Of a stretch of 64,000 nucleotides of DNA, positions 42,001-54,789 are shown piece after piece. Both the position numbers and the translations under genes were made by a program. Each line of letters starts with the position of its first letter. The first letter of the stretch is position 1. Origin of the DNA: Lotus japonicus (lineage: Eukaryota; Streptophyta; Magnoliopsida; Fabales; Fabaceae); contig NC_080042.1 in NCBI RefSeq assembly GCF_012489685.1, positions 77,195,093-77,259,092 on the forward strand, written 5' to 3'. The notes below the pieces were generated by a model, which searched no databases, was not told where the DNA came from, and worked only from the letters and a program-made list of their open reading frames with translations.

Positions 42001-42515
42001 GCACAGTACAGTAAATTAAGGTTGGTTTAGCTGAACACTTGTCTCTGCATATAAATGTCTTCTTATTTTACCCTCAATCCTTCCCCTGATTTTCCCCTCA
42101 ATCCTGATAATAGAAAGAAGCTTGGCATGTTGCATTTTTTTATTTGTTGAAGTGAGATTTTGCTTGTTTTTAATTTTTATGTAGGTAATCAGAACATGTG
42201 ACTTGTCAGGTCATGTGCTATGCTTTTATGCAATGAAAGGTGCATACCATGTTGAAAGGGTGATTGATGAATTATTAGTATGTTCCTTGTTTGGCAGTTT
42301 CAAAACAAATAAGAAGACTAGACTCTTTGATTAACATAAACTTATCAGCTAATCACAGTATGAACACAAAACATCACTCGAAGTCTCGAACGAAAGGGGG
42401 ATATAAAAGAAGAGCAGGTAGGCATGCTTCATCTGCAAGGATCTAGTGAGAAAACACAGGTTATTGAAAAAAGGACTAGTAAGTTAAAAATGTTAAAAAA
42501 CTTTTCTTTTTTATA
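42001..42515 (+). repeat. UGT gene 3' flank, copy 2 of the ankyrin 3' flank
   Basis: Begins about 70 bp after the UGT stop and matches 39112-39740 in order and orientation, but without some internal segments (shorter by about 110 bp). Shared words include TAAATTAAGGTTG-like, GTGAGATTTTGCTTGTTTTT, AATGAAAGGTGCATACCATG, AATCACAGTATGAACACAAA, GGCATGCTTCATCT and TAGTGAGAAAACAC. The UGT may use this DNA as its 3' UTR. Confidence 0.85.
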
Positions 42516-43815
42516 TTAAAAAGAATGACTTAATTATACTTATGGTCTCGTATCCATTGCAATTATGCGATTTCGGTCCATTTTCTTTAAAACGAGCGAA
42601 TTTAGTCGTCATTTTGAGTAAAACTAATTTGGCAAAGTAAGTTTCAATATTTTCACATGTATTTTTTTTTCCTAAAAATATTTGGATGACATATCATCAC
42701 CATCGTTGACCTCCTCACCCCCTCTAAGCACTAGTTCGAGGCTGTCTATCCAACACTCATCTAAGGCTCGGACGTGAGAAGGCTTAACACCTAATTTCAA
42801 TATTTGAATAGTAAAAAAACATGTTGAAGTTGCCTAAGAAAAAATAATTTTTTACATGTCAAGGAATAATTTAGTCGGTTTCTAGTATGAGTTTGTTATG
42901 TAAAATCAGTTATTTAATGGTTGAATCAGTTATTTCTGATTATGTAACTTTTCTATTATGTTTTAGAACTGAACGTGAGTAGTTAATCAGTTATAAATAA
43001 GATGTGTCATGTTGATTAATTATCAGAAAATTCTAAAATAAAGGCTTAATTGCAATTTTGATCCCTGAAATGATACAATAATGTGATTGTGGTCCCTTTT
43101 ATTTTAAACGAGCTATTTCGAACTCACTGGTAATGCAATTGTTCAACTTTTGTCCTTCCGTCACATTTCCGTTCAAAATCTAACGCTTATGTCCACATAG
43201 CACTTTTATTCACACCACCCTCACTTCTTTCTATTATTTGCACAACTTTTCTTCTATTCTCACCCAGACACATCAATAGTTAAATTCAAAGATAAAATAC
43301 AAATAATTTGAAAATGAAATAATGGAAAACAAAAAATCTAACCCTAAAAATTCAAAAAAATAAAAATAAAAAACACACCGTACCACACTGCCGCCAAACC
43401 CTTTTTCATCTTTATGTTTATCTTTAACCCTCTATCTTTCTTCTTCTTCTTCAACCATTCATTCTTCTTCAAGAATCCAAACCCTTTTTCTTCATCTTTC
43501 TCTAGCTATAGGTAAAAAAATAACTCATTTTTAGTACATCAGAAAAATAAATTACATCCTCTAAGGATTGATCTCGGGACTTTTCCCTCCCCAACTCATA
43601 TCTCTCAGCTCTTACCACTTAAGCTATCATTTTGGGACATATTAATGATTGAATGTTTGTTAGAAAAAATAAATATATTTAGTTATTTTATTTGTAATAT
43701 TTAAAAATAAAATATATTAAAGCTTAGAAAGTGAGGGGTATATAAAACTCTTCATCGTTGTCCCACCCTCATATGACTTTTCCTTACAAGGTCGAGGGGA
43801 AACTAACATAACTAT
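42516..43815. other. Repeat-like spacer without genes
   Basis: Contains two edges of the kind found on legume DNA elements: TTATACTTATGGTCTCG...ATGCGATTTCGGTCC near 42540-42590 and AAGGCTTAATTGCAATTTTG followed by ATCCCTGAAA near 43042-43090. I could not pair them into a complete element. No coding region seen. Confidence 0.4.
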
Positions 43816-43819
43816 TCAC

Positions 43820-44540
43820 TAGGGGTGTACAAGAACCGGCCCTACCCGCCAACCCGTCCCGGTCCAAGCCTTTAGGGCCGGGTTCAACCCGGTCCAATCA
43901 TTAAAAGAGACCGGGTTCGGGTTGATCTTTGAGTTATCCAACTTCGGGTAGGGTCGGGGTCGGGTTGACACTCGGGTCACCCGACCCGTCCCACATATAT
44001 ATTTTATAAAATTTTAATTTGTTATAATGATTAAAATGTGATACATGATGCTCAAATTTATCTTACCATATAGATGAAATTAAAATGTTTAACATTTATC
44101 TTATGAATTAAATAAACGTTTGTCAAACTATGGACACTTTCATGCTCTAACAAGAGAAAATCACGTGTGTGTATTATGCATATATGAGACAAGTGAAGAA
44201 ATGATCAAACAAAATGTAAACCTCTCAAGTGCAATAGATTATGAAAGAATTGGATCCTTTCAAGTTATTTCTTCTAAAAAATAGTTCCAACTTATAACTC
44301 TTTTGGTATGTTATTATCTTTAAATCTTACAATTAGTATCAAATAGTCTTAAACTTATTGTCCCTCGAGCCAACCCGGTCCCGTCCTACATAGACCCGTC
44401 CTAAATTGGACCCGCATAATGTCGGGTTGCTTCGGGTCTAGGGACGGGTTAGGGTCTATGAATTGACCCGATCAATATTTAGGGCCGGGTTAGGGTTAAC
44501 CAAAACCCGTCCCAACCCGTCCTTTGTACACTTCACCCTC
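43820..44540. mobile_element. hAT-like non-autonomous element with CGGGT-rich ends
   Basis: The left border region reads AGGGGTGTACAAGAACCGG, and the right border, read in reverse, GTGAAGTGTACAAAGGACGGG. Both ends are packed with ACCCG/CGGGT words in both orientations (43830-43990 and 44360-44525). The middle is plain AT-rich DNA. This layout is common for hAT-type elements in dicots. No transposase is present. I could not find a clean 8-bp target duplication. Confidence 0.55.
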
Positions 44541-44721
44541 ACTTTTCCTAGTGAAGGGTAAAATAGTAAGGGGAGCCAAAGTTGTTTAATTGAAAATGGA
44601 GAGAATATAATCAAAGAAGCAATATCAGCCTTGTGTTTCTGCTCTCCCTTATCTCCCTCACGCTTCCTTCTTCTTCTGAGTGTTCCACAGAGGAGGGGAG
44701 AAGCCAAAGCCAAAGCCAATC

Positions 44722-45578
44722 ATGGGTGCCTCTTCACTACCATCTTTCATTCAGGTGATGCCATCTTCACATGAAAAACTCAGCACCCATCAAAAGAAGT
44801 TTCAAATTGGAATACCAACAAGAGACACACAGTTTTCTTGGTCTTTTTCTTCACCTCCTTCCTGCAAAGTTCTTCACAAATCACTTCCTTTGGCTGCTTC
44901 AATTGCAATTCTTCTCTGGTCAAGCCCTGGTAGGTATTAAATATTAATATCCACTTAGCTGAACTTCCATTGTATATATACACACTTATGCACTAAAAAG
45001 CTTGAGCATTTTCTTATTTTTGCAGCACATGCTGGGTTCATGTCAGGAATCTCTGGATTAGAGTCTGTTCCTGGTCCTCAGCTTCCTCAGATTGACTTTC
45101 TCAGCCGCAGAAATGGTTTTAACTTTTGAACTATTTGAACATGCTTAGTGATTTTTTTCGGAAACCTCAATTTGATGAAACTAATTAACATTGGGTTTGT
45201 TTTTTATTTTACAGAAGAAAACCAGAAGATGTATGCTGAGAATGATGCAAGATTTAAATCTTCTCCCCTGCTGAAGAAACTGCTCGAGCAATCTGAGTCC
45301 AAAAAAGAGAAGTAATTCTAGAATTAATTATCATAATTATATCTTGTAATGTGATGACGTTTATTTCAAACAAAAGAAAAAGTTCAGCTTCTGTTATTTA
45401 TCAGAAAGCTACAATGATCCTTGTCTTGTTTTTCAGGAACCGTAAAGAAATTGAGAACAAGTATTGCTTACGTGGAGCAGAGTGGGGAGTTGGGGATTGT
45501 TCAGCAGAGGGAATGACTCCAGATGAGAGGGAGAAATTCATAGCAATGTTGAAGCAGAGGGTTGAAGAAAGTAATTAA
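44722..45578 (+). CDS. Small chloroplast thylakoid-lumen-type protein (4 exons, 178 aa)
   Basis: Exons: 44722-44929, 45026-45115, 45215-45311, 45437-45578; the sum is 537 nt. The N-terminus is Ser-rich and poor in acids, like a stromal transit peptide. It is followed by a hydrophobic SLPLAASIAILLWSSPAHA with an A-x-A site, as in a bipartite lumen-targeting signal. The mature part is short and charged: GFMSGISGLESVPGPQLPQI, then KMYAENDARFKSSPLLKKLL, then KYCLRGAEWGVGDCSAEGMT with two cysteines, ending LKQRVEESN. I recognise it as a conserved plant protein but cannot assign a proven function. The two cysteines could form a disulphide in the lumen. The ATG at 44722 is the first in frame; only a GTG lies upstream. 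Confidence 0.88.
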
Positions 45579-47558
45579 CATGATACTGATGCATAGAGAA
45601 TGAATTTAAAGGTTTCTTGTAACTTTGGCATGTAGGATGTCTCTAGGTGAAGAAACAATTAGGCCTCTTGCAGAGTTTCAAAATATTGTTTTTGAAGTAC
45701 CATTTATACATGGACTGTTTTTATGTTTAATGTATAATTGTGAAAGAAAAATCTCATACATTTAGCCTTTTTTCTTAGTTTAGATTGTTGATAGTTAAGC
45801 TTTGCCCTTCATTTGTTTCTATGATTCTATCCTTATAGGTTCACCTGAAGTGAAGTGAAATATAATAGACTAATAGCAAAATGTAAATGAGAATCTGCAG
45901 AATTTATCCTAGGATTTGGGTCCTCTAAAGTGATTTCACTTCACAACTATTAATAGTGATTATATATTTTCAAAAGTCAATTAAGTAGCTCAATTAATGA
46001 ATGTGATGACTTATTTTACCTTATAAGCGAGTCTCTCATTTTAGAGGAGTCGAACCCATTTTCCTCTTGACCACGTCGTTTTTTTTGTCTTCTAACTAAA
46101 TTGAGAACCTAGCTTGCCTTATTATACCAAGAGATGACTATCTTAGAGTTCATCTTCATCATTATTTTTTTTGAAGGCAGAGTTCATCTTCAACATTACT
46201 GGAACCTAGTTTGCCTTATTATACCAATACCTTATTGGTAGAAATAGTTGCTATACATTGAATGTTTAATGATGAGATATGATTAGAAATGTGTATAAAC
46301 TTTTTTTTAATCAATAGACATGTATATAAACGAATAATAATATCTCCACACCTAATTTTTTAGGTGTGGTGAGGTGGAGAAAGAGAAATAAGAAGAAAAG
46401 GGAGAGAAAGTAAAAATGTGATAGATGATTTGATTGATAGTAAAAGTGAAATATATAGAAAATGAATGTGGAAAAGAAATGGGAAGATGTGTATATATCA
46501 TAACTCTATATAAACTACTTAAGCTGAAAACGTATACCAGTTAAATTAACTTTAAAAAAAGACTTTGTAAAGAACTATGAAAATGTTGAATCGGAATAAA
46601 TTATTCAAAAACATCATTGTTGGAAGTAAAATGTGAAATAAAAGCAAGCAGAAGTTTACAAATTGCTTTAAGTAAAAATGAAAAGTGCTTTATAGACCAG
46701 GCAGGGCATGCCAAATTGCCAACAATAAAAAACAACTAGAAAAGGTTTATGAGATAAGGCTATGAAATGACTCGTATATTAACCAATTGGTAAAATTAAA
46801 AGATAACATAATATATCAAATATCTTTAAAAAAAACATAATATATAAAATAAATATAAATTTAAAAACGTAAATTTAAATTGAATTATTGGTATTTTCAG
46901 AGCATAATTATCTGAAACTTAAAGTCTTACATTAATCATTGGTATCTTCAGCATCTAACTCAAAAAACGATTGACCCGGAAAAATACAAAACAAAATTGA
47001 ATTATTATTTTTTCCCCTTTTCATTTGCTAAGAAAAAAAACCTCGCAAGCTCATCGTCCCGTGGAACCAGCGACAACAATAGTTGTATTTTCTTATCATT
47101 TGATTTGATTCCAAAAAAGCAAACTTTCGTGGAAACAAGCGAATGATTAGTGTTCTTCTTCCATACCCAGATTTCAATTCCAGGTATTTTCTGCTTTTCA
47201 AATCAAAATTAAGATTTTCCCCCTTTTCATACATGTAGAAATTTAATTTTCCTATACTTTTCAAAGAGAAAATTGAAAAATAAGGTTTACCCATTTTCAC
47301 ATAGCTTAAAAAGTTTAAATATTTGGTTTTATATTTTTGATTTTTGATTTTTGATTTTTTCTCCCTGTGGCTGCTATAAAATGATAATTGAAGAAATGGG
47401 TTGCCCTCAAAATTTGTTTTAGAATTGTGGTGATTGCATAGCTAAGGTGTGAATTTTGGGTTGTTGATGTGATGTTAGAGTGATTTTGGACTTGGAGCGG
47501 TAATTTGGAACCTTAACAAGGTGGCTGGCTGGTGGTGTTGATTGGAGTCCCTCCTGAA
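45579..47558. other. Intergenic spacer and leader of the macro/CRAL-TRIO gene
   Basis: AT-rich. A perfect 10-bp hairpin CCACACCTAA/TTAGGTGTGG with a 4-nt loop lies at 46346-46369 inside a MITE-like AG-rich stretch (46340-46510). 47120-47558 probably holds the 5' UTR of the next gene, perhaps with an intron. Confidence 0.45.
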
Positions 47559-50500
47559 ATGTATAGGCCTGTGGCTGCAGCTTCAGCCACGCCGCGGGGT
47601 GGATTGCCGAATGACAGTGTGGACTCTGTTGTGACTCTAGATCAAGTGCCGCGGTGGATTGACGCTGAGCATTCGTTGGGGTATGATAATGGGGATTCGT
47701 CGTATCCTAGCTCGTATTTTCCCGATCCTTTGACGTTCCAATCGGGATCGGAGAGCGGCGGCAGTGGTTCGGTGTCGAGGTTTCCTGTTGACCATGAAGT
47801 TAATTCGAGGATATACTTGTGGAGGGGGACTCCGTGGAACCTTGAGGTGGATGCTGTGGTAAATTCTACAAATGAGGTGAATGATGCACTCACATTTAGT
47901 TATGTATGCGTTTTGTGGCTTTCTGTCTTTTCACTACAATGCGTTGTGCAAGCATAACAGGACGCTAGGGCCTTGTGAAAGAACTTATGCTTACTTGATT
48001 ATATGGTTCTATACTTGAAGACAATTGAAAATGAACGAATTTAACAAATTAGAACTTTTTCCCAGTGTTTTGAAGTTAAAGCTTAACCTCCATTGTGTTG
48101 CACTGTTATGGGTTATTTTCTCCTCTTCAGAATTCAGATTGCTTTAGTATTTCTTGTATTCTTCATTGTTCTTTCTTTTATGAGATATTGATCCATAAGC
48201 TTTGCTAATTTTTTCCTCCTATAGAAGAAACAAATAGAACCTGTGGTAAAGGCACACCACCTTCATCATTATGCTGTCAATCCCACAACTAATCCTAGAT
48301 TTCTATGTGATCCCTCCATGAGCTTGACGGGGGTGTGATTATAGGCATTACTGTATGAACAATTAGACTTCGATAGATTGTTGTTAGTTAGTTGGGTTAG
48401 TTGGAGATTGACCAGTCAATTATGTAATCACATGGTTGCAACTTTGCAATGATTACTCGTAGGCAAGTGTACCTAATCGTTAATTCGTTATGTAGTAATC
48501 AAAGATTACCATCCTCAGAGATTGGATGTTAGATACCAATTTAATTATTTTAGCATTGAATGAACGGATCAAATGCTTGAATTGTTGGTATTTTGTCTTT
48601 AGCAGTAAATGACAAATAGCAATTAGAAGATGACTGTGTCAAACAAAAGAAAGACGTACCAGGGAGATGATTTCGTTAACCTAATCACATGTTCTTACCC
48701 AGTCCATCTATATAAAAAATAATTCAATTCACCCAAGGTGCCAATTATAGCTATCCACCCACTAATCCCTTAGTCAAGTGAGCCTATTAATTGAACTACT
48801 AGTATTAGTTCCTAGATAACCCAATCAATGCAGTAAAGAATCCAATTATCCAAAGAATTCACAATTAGATATTTCTCTTCCCTATGATGACAGAAATCCC
48901 AATTAATTCCCTTCCAAATCCCCTAATCCACACTAATTGCTTTTCTGCGTGTCTATTTGTGACCTTTAAAACTGAGTTACATTCTCTTGGTTCTCAACAT
49001 TTATCTTCCACCTCTGACCTGTACCTCTAGTAAATTAATGGCACTAATAAATCATATTTCTTATGAGTTTTTCATTTCCTGTCAACAGGTCTTGGATGAA
49101 GCACACAGCAGCCCTGGTTTGCATGCTGCTGCTGGACCTGGTCTTGCAGAAGAATGTGCCACTTTGGTATAGATTAATTGCTTAAGCAAAATGTATTGTT
49201 ATGTGCTTGATGTTGATAATATTTGAGCTTGTATATTTGGTAATTGAGCTAAGATACTACCATGCCAGGGAAGCAGCTTTCTGGAAATGATGTATGAATA
49301 TGGTAATATTATTGACATCACTATCTTATTCTTGACAGGGTGGGTGTCGAACAGGGATGGCAAAAGCTACCAATGCATATGATCTTCCTGCAAGGTTCGT
49401 ATATCCCCCTCCCCTTCCTATTTTTCTGAAGTAAAAAAGTAGTTGTCTCTATTTACTGTATAGGAAGAGATCGTGCGTTTACTTTTTCTGCCTTCTGTCT
49501 GTGAGAAAAGTCACTGCGAAGAGTATCTTTAAGCTAGTGCTTGTTGCATTGATGCAAAGGTGCATTGTCATGTTGTCTTTAATCTCTTCTGAATCGTGGT
49601 TGCGTTGACATGGATTTGTAGATTATTACATGTGCAATTGTGGATGCATGTGTATAAATGTTAAACAGCTTACAGGTTGTTTACTCTTTTCCCGTGTTTT
49701 GCTCTGAAATCAGTTATTCATGTGTGGTGCTGTTCCAATCATGTTATGTTTTGACCCATATTTCTTCTTCCTTATTTGCATGCAACTCTCTTGACTAGAA
49801 GTTAGATTGCTAGAATTTGATTTTTGTTTTTGCCTTTATTAAATTTCCGCCAGGAAAGTTATCCATACTGTTGGCCCAAAGTATGCGGTGAAGTACCACA
49901 CTGCTGCAGAGAATGCTTTAAGTCATTGCTATCGATCTTGCCTGGAGCTTCTAGTTGAAAATGGGCTTCGAAGGTTTTTGTTTCAAATGTTACATCATTA
50001 TTTTCTTCAAGCTGTTTGTTAGGGCATCTCCTATGTCGCCTCAAATATCTAAAACGTGCTTTTTAAAAATGTATTGATGCAGCATTGCTATGGGCTGTAT
50101 TTATACTGAAGCGAAGAACTATCCCCGTGAACCAGCTGCACATGTAGCTATAAGTGAGATATTTTGTCTTCATATTTTTTCATTTTCTGCATTGATTCGA
50201 ACCTGATAAATTTAATAGGTTAGCTTTATATATCTTGTAGAAATTAAACTGCCCAACTTTTGGTATATATTACTTCTGTTTTATCTATATGATAATGATA
50301 ACTAGCAGTCATGATTGCCGAAAACCAGAAAAATAATATACTGACTTCATCTTAAATGGAAGGAAGGGAAATCTAATTGGGGGAAGCGGGAAGAGAGAAG
50401 ATAGAATGACAAATCATGTTCTCACTTCTTCAAATGGTCAATCTGTTGTGATTTGCTTAATTTTACATCTTACTAACTGGTGTTTAGATTAAAGATGGAA

Positions 50501-53500
50501 GAGACGACAGGTCAGCATAAGTAGGTAAATAGATGCATGTTTAGTTGCATCTTTTGGGTATAATTCTACCATTTTGTGCAGTTTCCAAAACCTTTATTCC
50601 ATTCTATTCGACCCATCCCATCCCATCGAATTCCAATTCACTCATCGTTAGATATCCAAGCCTAGACTTACTCAAGGTATTAGTCATGCACATGCTTAAT
50701 ACATCTATTATATGGTGTATGGTTATCTATGTCGTCAAGAACTGTTTTCTCATGCCTAATGGATAAATATATTATTATTACGCTTCTTCACCTTGTAACG
50801 TTTTATGGTTTCTTCTTATGTCTTATTCAGGAACTGTCCGACGGTTTCTTGAGAAGCAGAAAGACAATATAACAGCTGTTGTCTTTTGCACTACCAGCAC
50901 AGCTGATACTGAGATATATAAAAGGTAAATTCTTTCTCTGTTGTTGTTAACTGCAATGTTTTAAACGAAATGAACTTCTAAAAAATTATGCTAGTTTGTT
51001 TTGTTTGCTTATCAATATTGAAATTTGTTTTACTTATTCATCCTTACCTTTTATATTGTTTCCATGTAGGTTGCTACCACTTTACTTTCCTCGGGATAAA
51101 CATGAAGAGGCAGTGGCTTTGTCAAAGCTTCCTGCAGATGTTGGGGATGAGAATGGTGAGACCACCATAGATGAGCGTAAAATCAGAATCAAGCCTTTGC
51201 CTAAAAAAAATGTTCCAAAACCTCCTAAAGATCCAGTTGATCTTCCTGTTAGTGATGTTGGCATGGTTCGCAGGTCAGTCAATTTTATTTAGGATGATAT
51301 TGGTAGGTATTAATATTTTCTTCTAGATTGCATGGTGTGTTCCACTTTGTCCAGATACTTGAATAGGTATTACCAATCTCACCATACACAAATAGTGGAC
51401 TTCACAAGATCTGATAATTTACTGTAGACTAAAATCTGTGTCCTTGAAATTTTCATTTATAATTACTTCAGTCCTTCAGATTTCATTTTCTTACTTTAGT
51501 CCATGATATTTATGAATTCACTTTAACTTAGTCCATGCATCAATATAATAGTTATCTGAGACTCGCTTGGAAAAGATGTTACTAATTGACTTGACAGTTT
51601 GACAAAATATATTGGGATAAGCCATTCAAAACCTCATTATTTCATCTTCACATGCCATTTGAAACACAGGATGGGTTCTTTTATTATTGCTCTTTTTCTT
51701 TTCAAAATGGCAAGTGAAAAATGAAATTGTCTTGTTTGATTTATTTGTCCAGTCATCTCCAATCAAACTGTCATGTTTGCAGATATTGATGCCACAACAT
51801 CTCTAAAAGTGGTAAATCAGCCTTTCTTGTTTATTAGATAACAGGTAGATAGTGGGGCTACATTAAAGTGAGTTCATAAATGTCGGTAACTATAGTGAAA
51901 AATAAAATGTCAAGGACTAAAGTGAGAATTTAAACAAAGGTCAGACCAGAATATGGTTTCTGTTACAACTTTACACTTCTACTCTGCTTCATCTTGTCAG
52001 CAAAATGTTCAGGGCTTGTTTGAAATTATTATCTGTTTTTTATTTTCAAAACTTTTTTTCAATGAAGTATTAAGAATTTACTTTGAGTAGAATTTTAGAA
52101 AACAAAACAAAAGTAAAATTTGTTTGGATAAAAATAAGTTTCTAAAACAGTTTTAAAAGAATTATACATGAGATGTCGACATTGTAACAAGCTGCACGCC
52201 ATATGAGATAAAAAAGGTGCTTTATTTCTAACAAGAATGCCATCAGACACAAAAACAAAAGAACGAAAACATGTATGAGCTGTTTCTGTTTTCTTGTTTT
52301 CAGAAATGGAGTTTTGGGAACAATTCTCAAAACAGATAAGCTAAAAACATTAATTAAACATGTCTTTCTGTTCTTTTGTTTTCAATAGTCAAACAAGGCC
52401 TCATTTATCTGTTTGCCCAAACATTTCCTGATGCTCTCCTTGTAGTTTTATATTTGGATGCAACTGTATTAATTATCATTAGTTTTATTCTCTTGGAAGA
52501 TTTTTCATCATTTTTACAATTTGTACATGTGGAAATTTCCTGATTGATGTGGCTTTTATAGGACTTCATCATATTTAGATTCATTTCTGGATCCTGCCTT
52601 CATGTCCTTGATTAAAGACCCTGATGAAAGACGTCTGGAGCAGTGGGAGAAAACTGTCCAAGCACAAAGAGGCTGGAACTTTGCTAAATTGCTTGGATTT
52701 GGTGACCTAGGTGCACCTGCATTATCTGCTGCCGAAGAGTATTCTCTGCACTCTAGATATCTTTCTAAAGCAAATTCCTTAAATCTTTCTGAAATTGCAG
52801 AGATGAAAATTGTGTAAGTGTCCATCTATTTAGTTACACTGAAGTTTTATGTTCTTTAAAATTTTCTTATATTCATGCATTTCTTATCCTATCAAAATTG
52901 AAAGTTTCAGATATGCATTCAGTTTGACACTAATATAAATTTATTTATGTTTTTCAGCTATCGTGGAGGGGTAGATAGTGAGGGTCGTCCTGTCATGGTT
53001 GTTGTGGGGGCTCACTTCTTGCTTAGATGTCTTGATCTGGAAAGATTTGTGCTTCATGTAGTGAAGGTGAGTCAGTTATACTCTTCACCTTGACATATTT
53101 TAGTGTTGACAACTTAAGTATGGCTAAAGTAAATTTTCATCATCTACGTATCTTTAATTTTTTTTCTCCCTTACCCTGTTCACTTCTCAAATATCTGAAA
53201 ACTATCTTTGTGTCAAATTTCAGGAATTCGAGCCTATAATACAAAAGCCTTATACTATTGTCTACTTCCACTCTGCTGCATCTCTGCAGATGTAAGTTTT
53301 AAATAATGGAGTTCCAGGATTTACAGATTAGTTTATTCTTTTATGCTATAAAGGTATGAAATATGCTATGGGTTGTCTTAGAAAAATATTTGAATGTGTA
53401 AGAGGAGAATGTGCTAACTCTAGGCTATTAATTGGTGAACTAGTTGTTTTTAACAATCAGCCTATGGAAAATATGGCTGTCTTGCATAGTGTTTTATTTA

Positions 53501-54789
53501 ATTGCCAAACATCTCACATTGTATCAGTAGTTCTTTTAGTAGTTGCTGGAAACATTTGCTTGGCAGTAGTTGGCTTAGTCATGTATTAGCTTGGAATCTT
53601 GAAGTTACTTAACTATATGTATTTCATCTAACTCTGTTGAGGTTGATTCTGCATTACATATCTCCATATTTAAATCAAGCAATCCTTTGGTTTGATGCAT
53701 TGTGGCTTAGCTATATGCTGATGGCAGATTTGCCTGTCTAACTGATAGAGGTTTGTGAAACTGATGAAAATAAATAGTGAACGTCAACATTTTACTGTCT
53801 AATATAACTCATGTTAACTTCTAAAATTTTTAAAATGTTTTTTACAGTATGTGTTGTGTTATAGCCATGTCATGTCCTATATTTTAACAATTTGTGTATC
53901 CCCATATCCGTGTCATATTATATCCGAGTCCCTTGTCATGTTCATGCTTTTTTAGATGAAAGCACACTTGAATTAAAGGAAAACATAGGAATAAACTGTT
54001 CCTTGAACATTGGTTAAGAATATTTTAGTTGAGCAGGTTGCTTCAAACTGTGATTATTTATAAGTAACTCCTATCTTTGGTTGCTCTAGATTTCTCTGCA
54101 ATGCATAGTAGTATGGTTTCTTAACTATTGCTTTTAACCTTTGTCCACCATTTTGTATAAATAGGCAACCAGACCTAGGTTGGATGAAAAGATTGCAACA
54201 AATACTTGGACGGAAGCACCAACGCAACCTGCATGTGTGAACTATTTCTGTTTTCCTGATGTATTGCTGTTACACATTTATATTATTTTCTCTGATTTCT
54301 TGGTCTGATATGCACAGGCAATATATGTCCTCCACCCAACTATTGGACTAAAAATGGCAGTATTTGCGCTTCAGTTGCTTGTGGACAATGCGGTATGTGA
54401 ATATCAAGTTAGTTTTTAAAATTTTATTACCTGACTTAAACCTATTTAAGCACATCCTGTATTTGTTATTGTCATTGACGATTATCTTTTAGGTTTGGAA
54501 GAAAGTGGTTTATGTTGATAGATTACTGCAGCTCTTCAGATACGTACCTCGTGAGCAGTTGACCATCCCAGATTTTGTATTCCAGTTGAGTCTTTAAGTT
54601 TTCATGTGTTGTCATCATTTGTTTTTCCTAATGTTATTCCATAAAACATTTCATTCGATTTCTGAATGTATTTTAGATTCTATGTTATGATTTTTCTTCT
54701 TTTATTCTGATAGGCATGACTTAGAAGTGAATGGAGGAAAGGGTCTTATTGTTGATCCCAGAACAAAATACGTTTACCACAGACCATGA
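47559..54789 (+). CDS. Macro domain plus CRAL-TRIO (Sec14-like) protein, GDAP2-like (14 exons, 560 aa)
   Basis: Exons: 47559-47876, 49089-49166, 49339-49394, 49854-49973, 50083-50153, 50831-50924, 51070-51273, 52562-52813, 52958-53066, 53224-53291, 54165-54234, 54318-54392, 54493-54584, 54714-54789; the sum is 1683 nt. The N-terminal 85 residues are Ser/Gly-rich. A macro (Appr-1-p) domain follows at about 85-265: LEVDAVVNSTNEV, then GPGLAEECATLGGCRTGMAKATNAYDLP, then VIHTVGPKYAVKYH and SIAMGCIYTEAKNYPREPAAHV. A linker leads to a CRAL-TRIO-like domain at about 390-545: GGVDSEGRPVMVVVGAHF, then KPYTIVYFHSAA, then AIYVLHPTIGLKM. The same order is found in animal GDAP2 and a single Arabidopsis gene (At1g69340 from memory). 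Macro domains bind ADP-ribose; GDAP2-type function in plants is unknown. Confidence 0.93.

Noticed and set aside
53356..53589. 77-codon frame in an intron of the macro/CRAL-TRIO gene
   Set aside because: It sits between well-defined splice sites and includes hydrophobic low-information sequence only.
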